Part shown: positions 50,451-58,911 of the stretch, piece after piece
Position numbering within the stretch: position 1 is the stretch's first letter
How the letters are laid out: every line of letters begins with the position of its first letter
NCBI RefSeq assembly: GCF_021726475.1
Contig: NZ_JAKJRU010000002.1
Location: 186,001-250,000, forward strand
Direction: 5' to 3'
Origin: Pseudomonas oligotrophica
Lineage (GTDB): Bacteria; Pseudomonadota; Gammaproteobacteria; Pseudomonadales; Pseudomonadaceae
Length of the DNA: 64,000 nucleotides
Notes under the pieces: generated by a model
Databases searched by the model: none
Told to the model about the DNA's origin: nothing
What the model saw: the letters and a program-made list of their open reading frames with translations, nothing else
Made by a program: the position numbers and the translations under genes

Positions 50451-53279
50451 TCAGGCGCGCAGCGCCTGGTTCAGCGCCACTTCCAGCCGCGCCTTGTAGC
50501 GCAGGTAGTGCACCGTCTGGCTGCGCCCCTTGCCCTGCAGGCCGGAGAGATCCAGGTCGGTGATGTAGCAGGGGTAGCGCTCGCCCGGGCGCCGCTGCGC
50601 GAGGATGTACTCGGCGACGGCGGCGAACAGCCGGCTGCCGTGCTCCAGCCCGGAAAATTCCTGGTGATTGCAGTACAGCGTGATGCTGCTGCGACCGTTC
50701 TCGCGGGATTCGACGATCGCCTGCACGTCGTAGAGCGGGTCGCCGGGCTCGTCCTGCGGGACTGCGCGGCGCTCGACCTGCGGCGCCTGGCCGGCCTCGG
50801 CGCGGATCCGGTAGAGCAGGATCTCGCTGTCGGCCGCCCGCGCCGGGCTGCTGAGCGAGCGCTGCGCGTTGCGTCGATCGATCATCGCGCGCAGGAAGCG
50901 CAGCAGCGGCATCAGCAGGCGCTGCTCGTCGCGGTAGGGCCAGCGCTGCATCCATAGTGCGTTGCGCTCGTCGAGCACGCTGAGCTCGGCGATGTCGCCG
51001 CGGACCCGATAGAACACCTGCAGGCAATCCGCGCGGCCGAGCGGCAGGATCAGCCCCAGGTCGTCGCCCTTTAGCGCATGCCGGTCGAGGTGGATCGGCT
51101 GGCTGTCGGGATGGGCCTCGCCCAGGTGTTCGAGCAGCGCCGCGCGGTCGGCCAGGCTGGTATGCAGCACGTCGTCGCCGCGGCGCTCGAAGAGGTGAAA
51201 GCGCTGGCGGATCTGTAGCAGGTAGCGGTGCGCGGTGGCCAGGCTGCGGCGCGCATCCAGGCACAGCTCGGCGACGCGCCGGGCGATGGCCTGGCCGCGG
51301 TTGCGCGAGAAACAGCGCACCTGCAAGCCGCAGTCGCCGCCGGCCGGCAGGCTGGCCAGGTGCGTGCGCAGGCACTCGGCCAGCGCCTGCGGCCCGGTAT
51401 GGCGGCTGACCTCGAACTCGTTCCAGCTGTTGAGCACCAACTGGTCGATGCTCAGCACCAGGTTCTCGCGCCCGCTGGCGTAGCCCAGCGGGTCGCTCTG
51501 CTCGGCGCTGTCGGGCATATGCTGGGGTGCCAGCAGGCTGAACGGATCCAGGCCGATGTTGAGCAGCAGCAGCACCTGGCGCGGCTGCGGTGGATCGAGC
51601 AGCGCCTGTTCGCCGACCGGCGGCAGCGGCAGGGCGAAGGTCTGCCGCAGCTCGGCGAGGATGCCGAACAGCTCGGCCTCGCTGAGCCCGCTGTCGCCCG
51701 GATGCAGGGAGATGTGCGTGCCGCTGTCGACGATGCCGTTGCGATGCCCCCAGGCCAGCAGCGGCAGCAGCTCGGGCATGCGCCGCAGGGGGGCGAAGTG
51801 CGTGCAGTCGGCGGCGGTCAGGCTGCCTTCGTAGAGCGACCAGCTCGGTTCGCCGGCCGCGTCCAGGGCCTGCAGCAGCGTCAGGCTGTCCTCGGACATG
51901 TCCGGCGAGATGCCCAGGTTGACCGCCTCGACCTTGCCGGCCTTGCGGGCGATGGCCGCCTGCAGGCGCCGCTCGAGCACGCTGAGGTCGCGGCGGCTGA
52001 TCGGGCTGGCGGCATCCAGCCGGCGGCTGAGGTCGCTGAGGAAGCGGTAGCCGTAGATCAGCTCGTTGACCAGTGCGCTGCGCTCCTGCAGTACCTGGCG
52101 CACCTTCCACTGGCTGCGGCGGTCGAGCAGGGCGAACTGGCGCTCGTCCCAGCCCCAGTCGCGGGTCAGGCGCTCGGCCAGCAGGCGCTGCCAGCTCTTG
52201 CTGCGGTTGCGCGGCGGCCGGCTCAGCGCGCGGTTGATCTTCAGGTACAGCGCCCGGCGTGCCAGTTCCAGGCGCCCGCGGTCGGCGTGCCCGGCAAGAT
52301 AGCCCTCGATGGCGCGGTAGGCGGCGATGTAGGGGTCCAGCTCGTCCAGCTCGAGGCGGCCGTCGTAGACCGCCTGCTTGTAGTCCAGCGCGAGGCAGCG
52401 CACCCGCGGGTGCTGGCTGGCGTAGACCTCGGTCAGCAGCAGCTTGAACAGCGACTTGTAGGGCGACTCCAGCGCCTTGTAGAGCTGCCACAGCGCGGCG
52501 CCGGCGAACTCGCCGGGCGGGACCTGCGCCAAGTGGCCGAGGTCGAGCACGTCCTCGGCGCGGATGAAGCGCCGCTCCAGCAGGGTCGCGACATACTCGC
52601 CGTAGCGGTATTCCTCGTAGGCCGGCACCAGCCACCAGAGCGGGATGCGCCCGCCGAGCCAGAGCGCGGTGCGATAGAACTCGTCGAGCAGCAGGTAGTG
52701 CTGGGTGGTGCCGCAGTCGTCGGAGCTCAGTTGCGTCTGGCGCTCGCCGCTGGCGAAGCGCTGCGGGTCGATCAGGAAGAAGTGCGCCTCGCTGCCCTGC
52801 TGCTTCGCCCAGCCCTGCAGCAGCTCGCACTTGCGCGTCAGCTCGGCGAGCTGCGCCTGGTCCAGCGCCGGGTCATGGCAGACCCAGATGTCCAGGTCGC
52901 TGCCTTCTTCCTGGGCGACGGTGCCCAGGCTGCCCATGGCGAACAGCGCGAGGATCGGTTGCGGCGGGCGGTGGCGCAGCGGCTTGTAGGCGAACGAGCG
53001 GGCCAGGCGCTGGGCCTCGGCGAGCAGCTCGGCGTCGGGCTCGAAGCCGCTGAGGCCGGCGGGCGTCGCCGCCGAGACGTAGCCCGGCAGCAGCGGATGG
53101 TTGACGTGGAACAGCAGCGGCAGCAGGCGCAGGACCAGCTGCTGGCGGCTCGACTGGCCCTGCAGGGCGCGCGCCAGGCGTGCCTCGTTGAGCGAGAGAA
53201 AGCGCGCGCGCAGCGTCGCCAGCAGCTTGCGGTCGATACCCTCTTCCAGGATCGGCTCTATCTTCGGGCAGCAGGTCAT
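50451..53279 (-). CDS. cyaA: Class I adenylate cyclase
   Basis: Makes cAMP from ATP. The 942-residue protein has the N-terminal catalytic half with the nucleotidyltransferase-like motif GSLGTVAQEEGSDLDIWVC (116-134; Gly-Ser and Asp128, Asp130), preceded by KPLRHRPPQPILALF, and a C-terminal regulatory half ending RLEVALNQALRA. Length fits the pseudomonad CyaA. It converges with rnk. In P. aeruginosa this enzyme together with CyaB feeds the Vfr virulence regulator. Confidence 0.94.
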   Translation of the reverse strand: MTCCPKIEPILEEGIDRKLLATLRARFLSLNEARLARALQGQSSRQQLVLRLLPLLFHVNHPLLPGYVSAATPAGLSGFEPDAELLAEAQRLARSFAYKPLRHRPPQPILALFAMGSLGTVAQEEGSDLDIWVCHDPALDQAQLAELTRKCELLQGWAKQQGSEAHFFLIDPQRFASGERQTQLSSDDCGTTQHYLLLDEFYRTALWLGGRIPLWWLVPAYEEYRYGEYVATLLERRFIRAEDVLDLGHLAQVPPGEFAGAALWQLYKALESPYKSLFKLLLTEVYASQHPRVRCLALDYKQAVYDGRLELDELDPYIAAYRAIEGYLAGHADRGRLELARRALYLKINRALSRPPRNRSKSWQRLLAERLTRDWGWDERQFALLDRRSQWKVRQVLQERSALVNELIYGYRFLSDLSRRLDAASPISRRDLSVLERRLQAAIARKAGKVEAVNLGISPDMSEDSLTLLQALDAAGEPSWSLYEGSLTAADCTHFAPLRRMPELLPLLAWGHRNGIVDSGTHISLHPGDSGLSEAELFGILAELRQTFALPLPPVGEQALLDPPQPRQVLLLLNIGLDPFSLLAPQHMPDSAEQSDPLGYASGRENLVLSIDQLVLNSWNEFEVSRHTGPQALAECLRTHLASLPAGGDCGLQVRCFSRNRGQAIARRVAELCLDARRSLATAHRYLLQIRQRFHLFERRGDDVLHTSLADRAALLEHLGEAHPDSQPIHLDRHALKGDDLGLILPLGRADCLQVFYRVRGDIAELSVLDERNALWMQRWPYRDEQRLLMPLLRFLRAMIDRRNAQRSLSSPARAADSEILLYRIRAEAGQAPQVERRAVPQDEPGDPLYDVQAIVESRENGRSSITLYCNHQEFSGLEHGSRLFAAVAEYILAQRRPGERYPCYITDLDLSGLQGKGRSQTVHYLRYKARLEVALNQALRA

Positions 53280-53369
53280 TGCCGTTCGTTTCGGGTGCGG
53301 GTTCGGACCTTCATCGGCCGTGGCCGGTGCGACTTGAGCCCGAAGCGTCGCGCCGGGGCGTCCTGGCGC

Positions 53370-53615
53370 TCAGCGGTTGGCCGGGCCGTTGAGGATGGTG
53401 AGCAGCGCCTGGGCGTTTTCCGCGGCATCACGACCGAGGCTGGTGAGGTAGCCGCCGTCGGGCTGGGTGGTCAGGCCCTTGCGGTGGAGCCGGTTGGCGG
53501 CGGCGACCGCGGCCGGGGCTGCATCGTGGTGGACCTTCAGGCCTTCCAGGTGGTTGTCGAGGTTGAACAGGCCGAGGATTTCCAGCTCGGCGACCAGCTC
53601 GGGGGTGTAGGACAT
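53370..53615 (-). CDS. Conserved small protein, TIGR02647 family
   Basis: 81-residue protein (MSYTPELVAELEILGLFNLD in outline, then HHDAAPAAVAAANRLHRKGL, DGGYLTSLGRDAAENAQALL) matching a conserved gammaproteobacterial family with a winged-helix-like core. The function is unknown. The start at 53615 was chosen by family resemblance. It lies between cyaA and another small gene on the minus strand, as in P. aeruginosa. Confidence 0.75.
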   Translation of the reverse strand: MSYTPELVAELEILGLFNLDNHLEGLKVHHDAAPAAVAAANRLHRKGLTTQPDGGYLTSLGRDAAENAQALLTILNGPANR

Positions 53616-53691
53616 GTCGACTCCTCGAAGATGGGCCGCGGCCCGGTCCGCTGAGTGTAGATGCAGATCACCGGGCGCGGTTGACCTGGGT

Positions 53692-54126
53692 CTACTCGGG
53701 CAGCTCCGGCAGCGCCCGCAGCAGCCGTTCGTAGCGCACGGCATCGAAGCCGCGATCCTCGGCGAGCATCTGCTGGATCTCGTCGGCCAGCACCAGCGCC
53801 ATCATCTCCAGGCTTTCCTCGCGCTCGTAGCCGACCAGGGTGAGCTTGTTCAGCGTGGCCTGCACGGCGGGCGGCTCGCCGCTCTCGAGCTGGTTCTCGA
53901 TGGCCTGGATAAGGGTGGACTGGGCGAACGCCTCGTCTTCGTCGGGGCTGTGGTTGTCTTGGGACATGGAGGGCTTTCCGTCGAGCGGGGCCGGATTCTC
54001 TTCGTCGAGCTGGCATAGGGTGCAGCTGCCGTCATCCGGGCGGTTGGTTTCGACGTAGCGTACCCGGCGGTTCGGCGCCTGGCGATCGGCGTCGACGCGA
54101 AAGCGCGGGCGATCTGATTCGGTCAT
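53692..54126 (-). CDS. Small acidic protein of unknown function
   Basis: Not recognised. The 144-residue product starts MTESDRPRFRVDADRQAPNRR, has CTLCQLDEENPAPLDGK with one Cys pair (CTLC), an acidic middle SQDNHSPDEDEAF and a C-terminal helical part with YEREESLEMMALVLADEIQQML and YERLLRALPELPE. The start at 54126 follows GAGGAAAAA. An internal Met at SQDNH could be an alternative start. No membrane segment or signal is seen. Confidence 0.65.
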   Translation of the reverse strand: MTESDRPRFRVDADRQAPNRRVRYVETNRPDDGSCTLCQLDEENPAPLDGKPSMSQDNHSPDEDEAFAQSTLIQAIENQLESGEPPAVQATLNKLTLVGYEREESLEMMALVLADEIQQMLAEDRGFDAVRYERLLRALPELPE

Positions 54127-54185
54127 GGCGGTTTTTCCTCGGCTGCAGGGTCCGCCCTTGATAGCGCGCAACGGGGCGCCAGGCA

Positions 54186-54213
54186 AGCGAGCCCCGCGCC
54201 GGCGGGGCTCGCT
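54186..54213. terminator. Stem-loop after the exported-protein operon
   Basis: Perfect 12-base-pair stem AGCGAGCCCCGC/GCGGGGCTCGCT with a GCCG loop, lying just beyond the last minus-strand gene of the operon. The strand beyond it is not T-rich, so efficiency is uncertain. Confidence 0.6.
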
Positions 54214-54222
54214 GCAGGCTTC

Positions 54223-54564
54223 TCAGCGACCGCCGCCGCCGGCACCACCGCCCGCGCCGCCGCCAGGCCCCATGCCTTGCCCCATCCCCTGGCCCATGCC
54301 ACGGCCAGCCTGCGGGGTTTCCGGCAACGTCACGCCGCGCTCGCGGGCCCGTTCACGCATGCGTTCGTGGTGCTCGTTGCGGATGCGCTCGCGTTCCTCC
54401 AGGGAGTTCGCCTCGCGCATGCGGTTGCGGTATTCCAGGCGTTCCTGCTGGGTCATCAGCTGGGAGCCATAGACCGGTTCGTTGTCGCCGCCGGCCTGCT
54501 GGGCCAGCGCGCTGCCGGCCAGCAGCAGCGTGCCAAGGGCGATGGCCGAAGTGAGTTTGTTCAT
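54223..54564 (-). CDS. Exported protein with YGSQLM/RNRMR motif and Gly-rich tail
   Basis: 113-residue exported protein of a widespread but uncharacterised kind. The signal peptide is residues 1-21 (ending ALA), the mature part has EPVYGSQLMTQQERLEYRNRMR and a charged helix EERERIRNEHHERMRERARERG (both given in outline), and the end is a Gly-rich tail with GMGQGMGQGMGPGGGAGGG. The charged helical core resembles periplasmic proteins that respond to envelope conditions in shape only. It is the last of four co-directional exported-protein genes. The ATG follows AGGAG. Confidence 0.75.
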   Translation of the reverse strand: MNKLTSAIALGTLLLAGSALAQQAGGDNEPVYGSQLMTQQERLEYRNRMREANSLEERERIRNEHHERMRERARERGVTLPETPQAGRGMGQGMGQGMGPGGGAGGGAGGGGR

Positions 54565-54584
54565 GCGGGTTTCTCCTGTGTCGC

Positions 54585-54950
54585 TCAGTGGATGTGTTCG
54601 TCGCCGTCGTGGTGCGAGGACGCTTCGTCCCGCGGCTGGCCGCCCATGTACGTCGGGCCCTTGCCGCGGCCTTTGTCGAATACCTTGCTTTCCATCGACT
54701 TGCTGCCGCCCGGGCCGCCGGTATGTCCGGCGTGGCTGCCTTCGTCGTGGGCCTGGTCGCTGTGGCTGCTGCCCGGGTTGCGGCCACCCATGTGCTTGGG
54801 GCCCTTGCCTGCGCCTGCGGAACCGTGCCCGCTGTCGTGGCTGGCATGGTCGTCGGCGGCCTGGACGGCAAGCGGCCCGCCGAGCCACGCCGCGGCCAGT
54901 GCGGCGGCCAGTGCGGCGGCGGGCAGCAAGGCGCTCGGACGGATGTTCAT
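54585..54950 (-). CDS. Exported His- and Met-rich protein with a duplicated KGP-MGG motif
   Basis: Not recognised. The 121-residue product has a signal peptide (about 1-32, ending QAA). The mature chain is hydrophilic, with about twelve His in clusters (DDHASHDSGHG, SSHSDQAHDEGSHAGH, SSHHDGDEHIH) and a motif that occurs twice, GAGKGPKHMGGRNPG and GRGKGPTYMGGQPRD. This composition suggests metal binding, but no known metal-protein family fits. It begins 25 bases after the 386-residue gene and ends 20 bases before the 113-residue gene, so all are probably one transcript. Confidence 0.65.
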   Translation of the reverse strand: MNIRPSALLPAAALAAALAAAWLGGPLAVQAADDHASHDSGHGSAGAGKGPKHMGGRNPGSSHSDQAHDEGSHAGHTGGPGGSKSMESKVFDKGRGKGPTYMGGQPRDEASSHHDGDEHIH

Positions 54951-54975
54951 GGCGTTCTCCTGGCTGCCCCGGCGG

Positions 54976-56136
54976 TCAGCGCACCTCGTTGTCGTGGACG
55001 AATTCGATGGCCTGCAGGTAGTCGTTGGCCGCCGCTGCGAAGTCGTCGGCCCCCCCGTCGGTGGTCGGGTCGCTCCAGTCGGTCGAGCCGAAGACCACCT
55101 CGTAGAGGTTCACCGTGGTCGGCACGTAGACGTTGTTCGCCTCGTCGAAGACCAGCACCTGCACGGTCTTGTCGCTCCAGGTCGCCTCGCGGTCATACTC
55201 GTAGGTGCTGAAGTCGTAGTAGGTCTCGCCCGAGTTGATGCCCAGGATCGAGTTCATGTAGATGACCGTGTCCACCGAGATCGAGCCGGTCTTGTCCGCC
55301 GCGGCCGCCAGCAGTGCGGCGGCGTCGAAGGCCTCCGGCAGGGTGATGTTCTGCGGCAGCGTGCCGCTGGTCATGTAGCTGACGTAGAGCGCGAGGTTTT
55401 CCAGCGGCGAGTCGATGGTCACTCCATCGGCGGTCAGTCGGCCGGTGGCATCCAGGGCGATGACCTCGGCGCTGGCCAGCTTGGCGATGGCTTCATCCAG
55501 CGAGTGGTCGAGCACCTTCGACGGCGAGCGACCGACGCTCAGCCGGCCCAGCTCGACCTCGGCAGGGTAGACGTCGTAGGTGGTGTCGCCGAGGGTGACC
55601 TGGGTCAGCAGGTCGCCTTCCTCGTTGCGCGGAATGGCGACCAGGCTGGTGCCGTCGAGCAGCGGCACCAGAGTGGTGCCTTCGTAGACGAAGGCCACCA
55701 CCAGCTCGGCCCCGCTCTCGTCGAGCAGTGGCTCGCCGTTCTCGTCGCGCAGCAGCACGTACATGTCGCCGTACAGGTCGCCCTTCTTCACCCCGGCGCC
55801 GAACGGCTTGCCGCCGCCGCCGGCCTTGCCGCCCTTGACCCCGGCCCACTCCGGACGGTCGCTGTCCTCCTCCTCGCCCACCGCGGGGCGGAAGATCTTG
55901 TTGGTGATGCCGCCACCCTTGCCGCCGCCGGCGTGCTGGCCGCCCTTGGCCGATTCGCCGGGGCCGCCACGCCCGGCACCGCCCGCGCCGCTGCCGGCCT
56001 GGGCGCCGCCGTGCTCGGCGGCCGCGACGGGGGTGGCGGCGCTGAGCGCGAGCCCGGCCAGCGGCAGACTGAGCGCGACGCAGAGCGCGCTGCCGGCGAG
56101 GATGAAGCGATTCTTGTCGGGATGGTTGCTGCGCAT
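54976..56136 (-). CDS. Exported protein with Gly-rich stalk and unknown C-terminal domain
   Basis: Not recognised. The 386-residue product has a signal peptide (about 1-37, ending VAAA), then a Gly-rich stretch (about 39-77, GGAQAGSGAGGAGRGG and KGGQHAGGGKGGG). The remaining 300 residues contain KPFGAGVKKGDLYGDMYVLLRDENGEP (given in part), a Tyr/Asp-rich C-terminal part (YYDFSTYEYDREATWSDK, VFDEANNVYVPTTVNLYEVVFG in part) and read as a beta-rich domain followed by helices. It is not a known lipoprotein. The start at 56136 is chosen for its GGAG; GTG at 56145 is an alternative. It lies 109 bases after the barrel gene. Confidence 0.65.
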   Translation of the reverse strand: MRSNHPDKNRFILAGSALCVALSLPLAGLALSAATPVAAAEHGGAQAGSGAGGAGRGGPGESAKGGQHAGGGKGGGITNKIFRPAVGEEEDSDRPEWAGVKGGKAGGGGKPFGAGVKKGDLYGDMYVLLRDENGEPLLDESGAELVVAFVYEGTTLVPLLDGTSLVAIPRNEEGDLLTQVTLGDTTYDVYPAEVELGRLSVGRSPSKVLDHSLDEAIAKLASAEVIALDATGRLTADGVTIDSPLENLALYVSYMTSGTLPQNITLPEAFDAAALLAAAADKTGSISVDTVIYMNSILGINSGETYYDFSTYEYDREATWSDKTVQVLVFDEANNVYVPTTVNLYEVVFGSTDWSDPTTDGGADDFAAAANDYLQAIEFVHDNEVR

Positions 56137-56245
56137 GATGGTCACTCCACTCGGCTATCGGATGTCCGGCGACGTGCGCCGGGCGGCATGCTCGGTCGGC
56201 CGTGGGCCGACGGGCCAGGCGCGATGCCCTTCGCGCCCCTGTCAC

Positions 56246-58831
56246 TCAGAACCGCCAGCCCAGCCCGAGGCGGAACAGGCTTTCGCGGTTTTCGAACTGC
56301 ATCTCGTCCGGGCTGCCATGCCCGGTGGTGAAGCGGTAGCTGCCGTAGCGGGTGCGCGTGTAGTCCAGGCGCACGAAGGTCAGCGCGCCGAGCGGGATCT
56401 CCGCACCCACGCCGTAGCGGATGCCATCGGCCTTGTAGCTGCGATCGATGTTGGCGTCGGGGTTGTTGCCCTTCGCCCAGGTGGTGTTGAAGCGCCCGCG
56501 CACCGGCCCGGCGCGGCCGTACAGCAGGGTGCCGCTGGGCAGGCTGTAACCCAGGCGCAGGGCGATGCCGTAGTCGCTCTTCTTCTCCACCGAGAAGTCG
56601 CGGCCGCCGGCGCCGCGGGTGTCGCGCCGATGCATCCAGTCGATGTCGGCGGTGTCGATCTCCGCCTCCAGGCCGGCGTACCAGCGGCCGAAGTCGCGGC
56701 CGTAGCCGAGGAACACGCCGTAGACGCCGCCGAGCCCGGCGAAGTCGCCGGCGTAGGGTTGCGAGAAGAGCGCTTCGCCGGACTCCGAATGACGGCCTTC
56801 GAGGCGCGAGTCGACGCCGCCGTGGCCGATCTGCGCGCCGCTGTAGAAGCCGCGCACTGCCGGCCGCAGCGCCACGGCGGTCGGCGCCGCCCCGAGGCGC
56901 CAGCCCAGGCCCAGGCGCAGCTGGCCTTCCTCGACCGCAAAGCGCTCGGACGTTGCGCCGTCATCGTCGCGGTAGGCGACCCGATAGGCGTCGTAGTCGC
57001 TGTAGACGTATTCCATGCGCAGGAACAGCCGCTCGCCGGCGGGCATGTCGGCACCCAGCCCGAGGCGATTGCCGGACTGGCGATCGTCGCGGTTGCCGGC
57101 TGCGGCGACCAGGTCGTTGATCGTGTAGAAGCTGTCGAAGCGCGTCTTCACGCGGCCGGCGCGCAGGTAGAGCAGGCTGCCGTTGTCCACCACGTAGCCA
57201 CCGCGCAGGCCAAGGCCGTAGCTGTCGCCCTTGTCCAGCGAACTGCTGCGCGCGTCGGGCTTGCTCTTGCTGAAGGCCCAGTCGGCCTGGCTGGTTTCGC
57301 CTTCGGCTTCGATGCCCAGGTACCAGCGGCCGAACTGGCGGCCATAGCCGAAGAACAGCACCTCGCCCAGGCCATCGGCGCCGTGCGGGCTGATATCCAG
57401 GCCGCCATCGCCACGGCTGCCGGACGTCTCGGTGAACAGCGTGCCGTGGGCCAGCCCGGCGCCGCCGTAGAAGCCGTCGAACAGGCCATCCGGGGGCAGC
57501 GGCGTGAAGGCCGGCAGGTGGCCCTGCTGTAGCGCCGCCGGCAGGCGGTAGCTGGCCGAGCGGCCGGGGGTATAGCCGAGGCTGAGGCTCAGCTGGCTGC
57601 GCCGGTATTCGCCATCCTGCTCGTTGGAGTCGCGGTCGACCACGCGCAGGGAGCTGCCGACGAACAGCGTCGGCGAGAGGTAGTAGCGCAGCCCGGCGCC
57701 GGCGTCGGTGACCTTGTCCTGGCGCGGGTAGCTCAGGTAGTCGCTGTCGGTATAGGCGGCATGCGCGACCACCGAGAGACGGGGGCCGAGCTTGCGCTCG
57801 ATCTCCACGCCGTAGGTGGTGTCGAGGGTCGCCGCGGCATAGCGGTCGTCGAGCGCGACGGTGGTTTCCTCCAGCGAGCGGTCGACGTAGAGGTCGACCC
57901 GTACCAGCGGGTCCGGTCGCCAGGCCAGCTGGGCGCCGAAGTAGGGTCTGCTCACGTCGCCGAAGCCTGCGTGGTCGAAGCGTTGGCGCAGGGTGCCGGC
58001 GAACAGCTCGCCGGCGATTCGCCGGGACGGCTGGTTGAAGCGCAGGCCGACGGCGGCGCGGTAGCCGTCCGAGTCGCGGTTGAAGTCGGTGCTGGTGATC
58101 GGCGCGTCGTAGCGGCGGCGGTCGGTGGCGTACTGCACGAAGGGCTCGTAGCGCTCGCCCAGCGCGTAGCCGGCGCGCAGGCCGAGGGAGACCAGCTCGT
58201 GACGGCGGTAGGCATTGTCGATGCGCGTGCCGGTGGTGGCCGTCGCGTCCTCGAAATCGTAGCGGTCGAAGGTCACGCCGCCGCGCAGGCGCAGCCGGCC
58301 AGGCTCGCTGGCCAGGCCCAGGTGCGCCTCCTGGTGGTCGTAGCGGGTCGGTTCCTTCTGCTGGTCCGGGCCGGGGGTTCCGGCGACGTAGCGGTCCTCG
58401 TGGTCGCGGGTATGCCGCACGCCGCCGAACAGCTGGGTCCGCTCGCCGAGGTCATAGTCGCCGTCGAGGCCGAGCCAGTAGTCGTCGACGTTCTCTGCGG
58501 TGCGGTCCTGGTAGCGGTCGAAATCGCCGCCGGCATCCAGGCTCAGGGCGTGGCGTTGCCAGTCCGAGCGCAGCAGCAGCGAGGGCGAGAGGGTGTAGAC
58601 GTTGTCCTCGACCTCGCCGGTGCGCTGCGCATAGACGTTGTCGTCGCGGGTCGCCGAGAAGGTCAGTTCCGGGAATGCCAGCAACGGGCCCCACTGCAAG
58701 CCGGGGAATTCGCGCAGTTCGCGCGGGGCCGGGCGCTTGGCCGCGGCAGGGTCCGACTCCTGAGCGGCGACCTGCAGGCAGCTGCCGGACGCTGCGAGGG
58801 CCACCAGTGTGGCGATCAGTAGCCGACCCAT
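56246..58831 (-). CDS. Fused outer-membrane beta-barrel protein (three barrel domains)
   Basis: Outer-membrane protein of 861 residues with a signal peptide ending AAQ (about 1-24). Residues about 50-425 are a large barrel of alternating strands (RLRLRGGVTFDRY, GYRAAVGLRFNQ) of the type seen in BBP2_2/EpsL-like exopolysaccharide outer-membrane proteins. Residues about 452-646 and 660-861 are two OmpA/OmpW-size porin-family barrels that repeat one another: GFYGGAGLAHG/GFYSGAQIGHG, FFGYGRQFGRWYLGIEAE/FLGYGRDFGRWYAGLEAE and LLYLRAGRVKTRF/LLYGRAGPVRGRF. Each ends in LRLGLGWR/FRLGLGWRF, and the protein ends with the C-terminal Phe of barrel proteins. It heads the exported operon behind an ANR-like box. 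Confidence 0.82.
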   Translation of the reverse strand: MGRLLIATLVALAASGSCLQVAAQESDPAAAKRPAPRELREFPGLQWGPLLAFPELTFSATRDDNVYAQRTGEVEDNVYTLSPSLLLRSDWQRHALSLDAGGDFDRYQDRTAENVDDYWLGLDGDYDLGERTQLFGGVRHTRDHEDRYVAGTPGPDQQKEPTRYDHQEAHLGLASEPGRLRLRGGVTFDRYDFEDATATTGTRIDNAYRRHELVSLGLRAGYALGERYEPFVQYATDRRRYDAPITSTDFNRDSDGYRAAVGLRFNQPSRRIAGELFAGTLRQRFDHAGFGDVSRPYFGAQLAWRPDPLVRVDLYVDRSLEETTVALDDRYAAATLDTTYGVEIERKLGPRLSVVAHAAYTDSDYLSYPRQDKVTDAGAGLRYYLSPTLFVGSSLRVVDRDSNEQDGEYRRSQLSLSLGYTPGRSASYRLPAALQQGHLPAFTPLPPDGLFDGFYGGAGLAHGTLFTETSGSRGDGGLDISPHGADGLGEVLFFGYGRQFGRWYLGIEAEGETSQADWAFSKSKPDARSSSLDKGDSYGLGLRGGYVVDNGSLLYLRAGRVKTRFDSFYTINDLVAAAGNRDDRQSGNRLGLGADMPAGERLFLRMEYVYSDYDAYRVAYRDDDGATSERFAVEEGQLRLGLGWRLGAAPTAVALRPAVRGFYSGAQIGHGGVDSRLEGRHSESGEALFSQPYAGDFAGLGGVYGVFLGYGRDFGRWYAGLEAEIDTADIDWMHRRDTRGAGGRDFSVEKKSDYGIALRLGYSLPSGTLLYGRAGPVRGRFNTTWAKGNNPDANIDRSYKADGIRYGVGAEIPLGALTFVRLDYTRTRYGSYRFTTGHGSPDEMQFENRESLFRLGLGWRF

Positions 58832-58911
58832 GAGCCCATCCCCCTGATGGCTGATGACACCGGCAGCACTGCCGGGCGCGCCGCTGGGCGGCTACGTCTG
58901 TATTGGTCTTC

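Noticed and set aside
53537-54018. Alternative minus-strand frames across 53537-54018
   Set aside because: They overlap two better-supported small genes and are Arg/Pro/Ala-rich chance frames.
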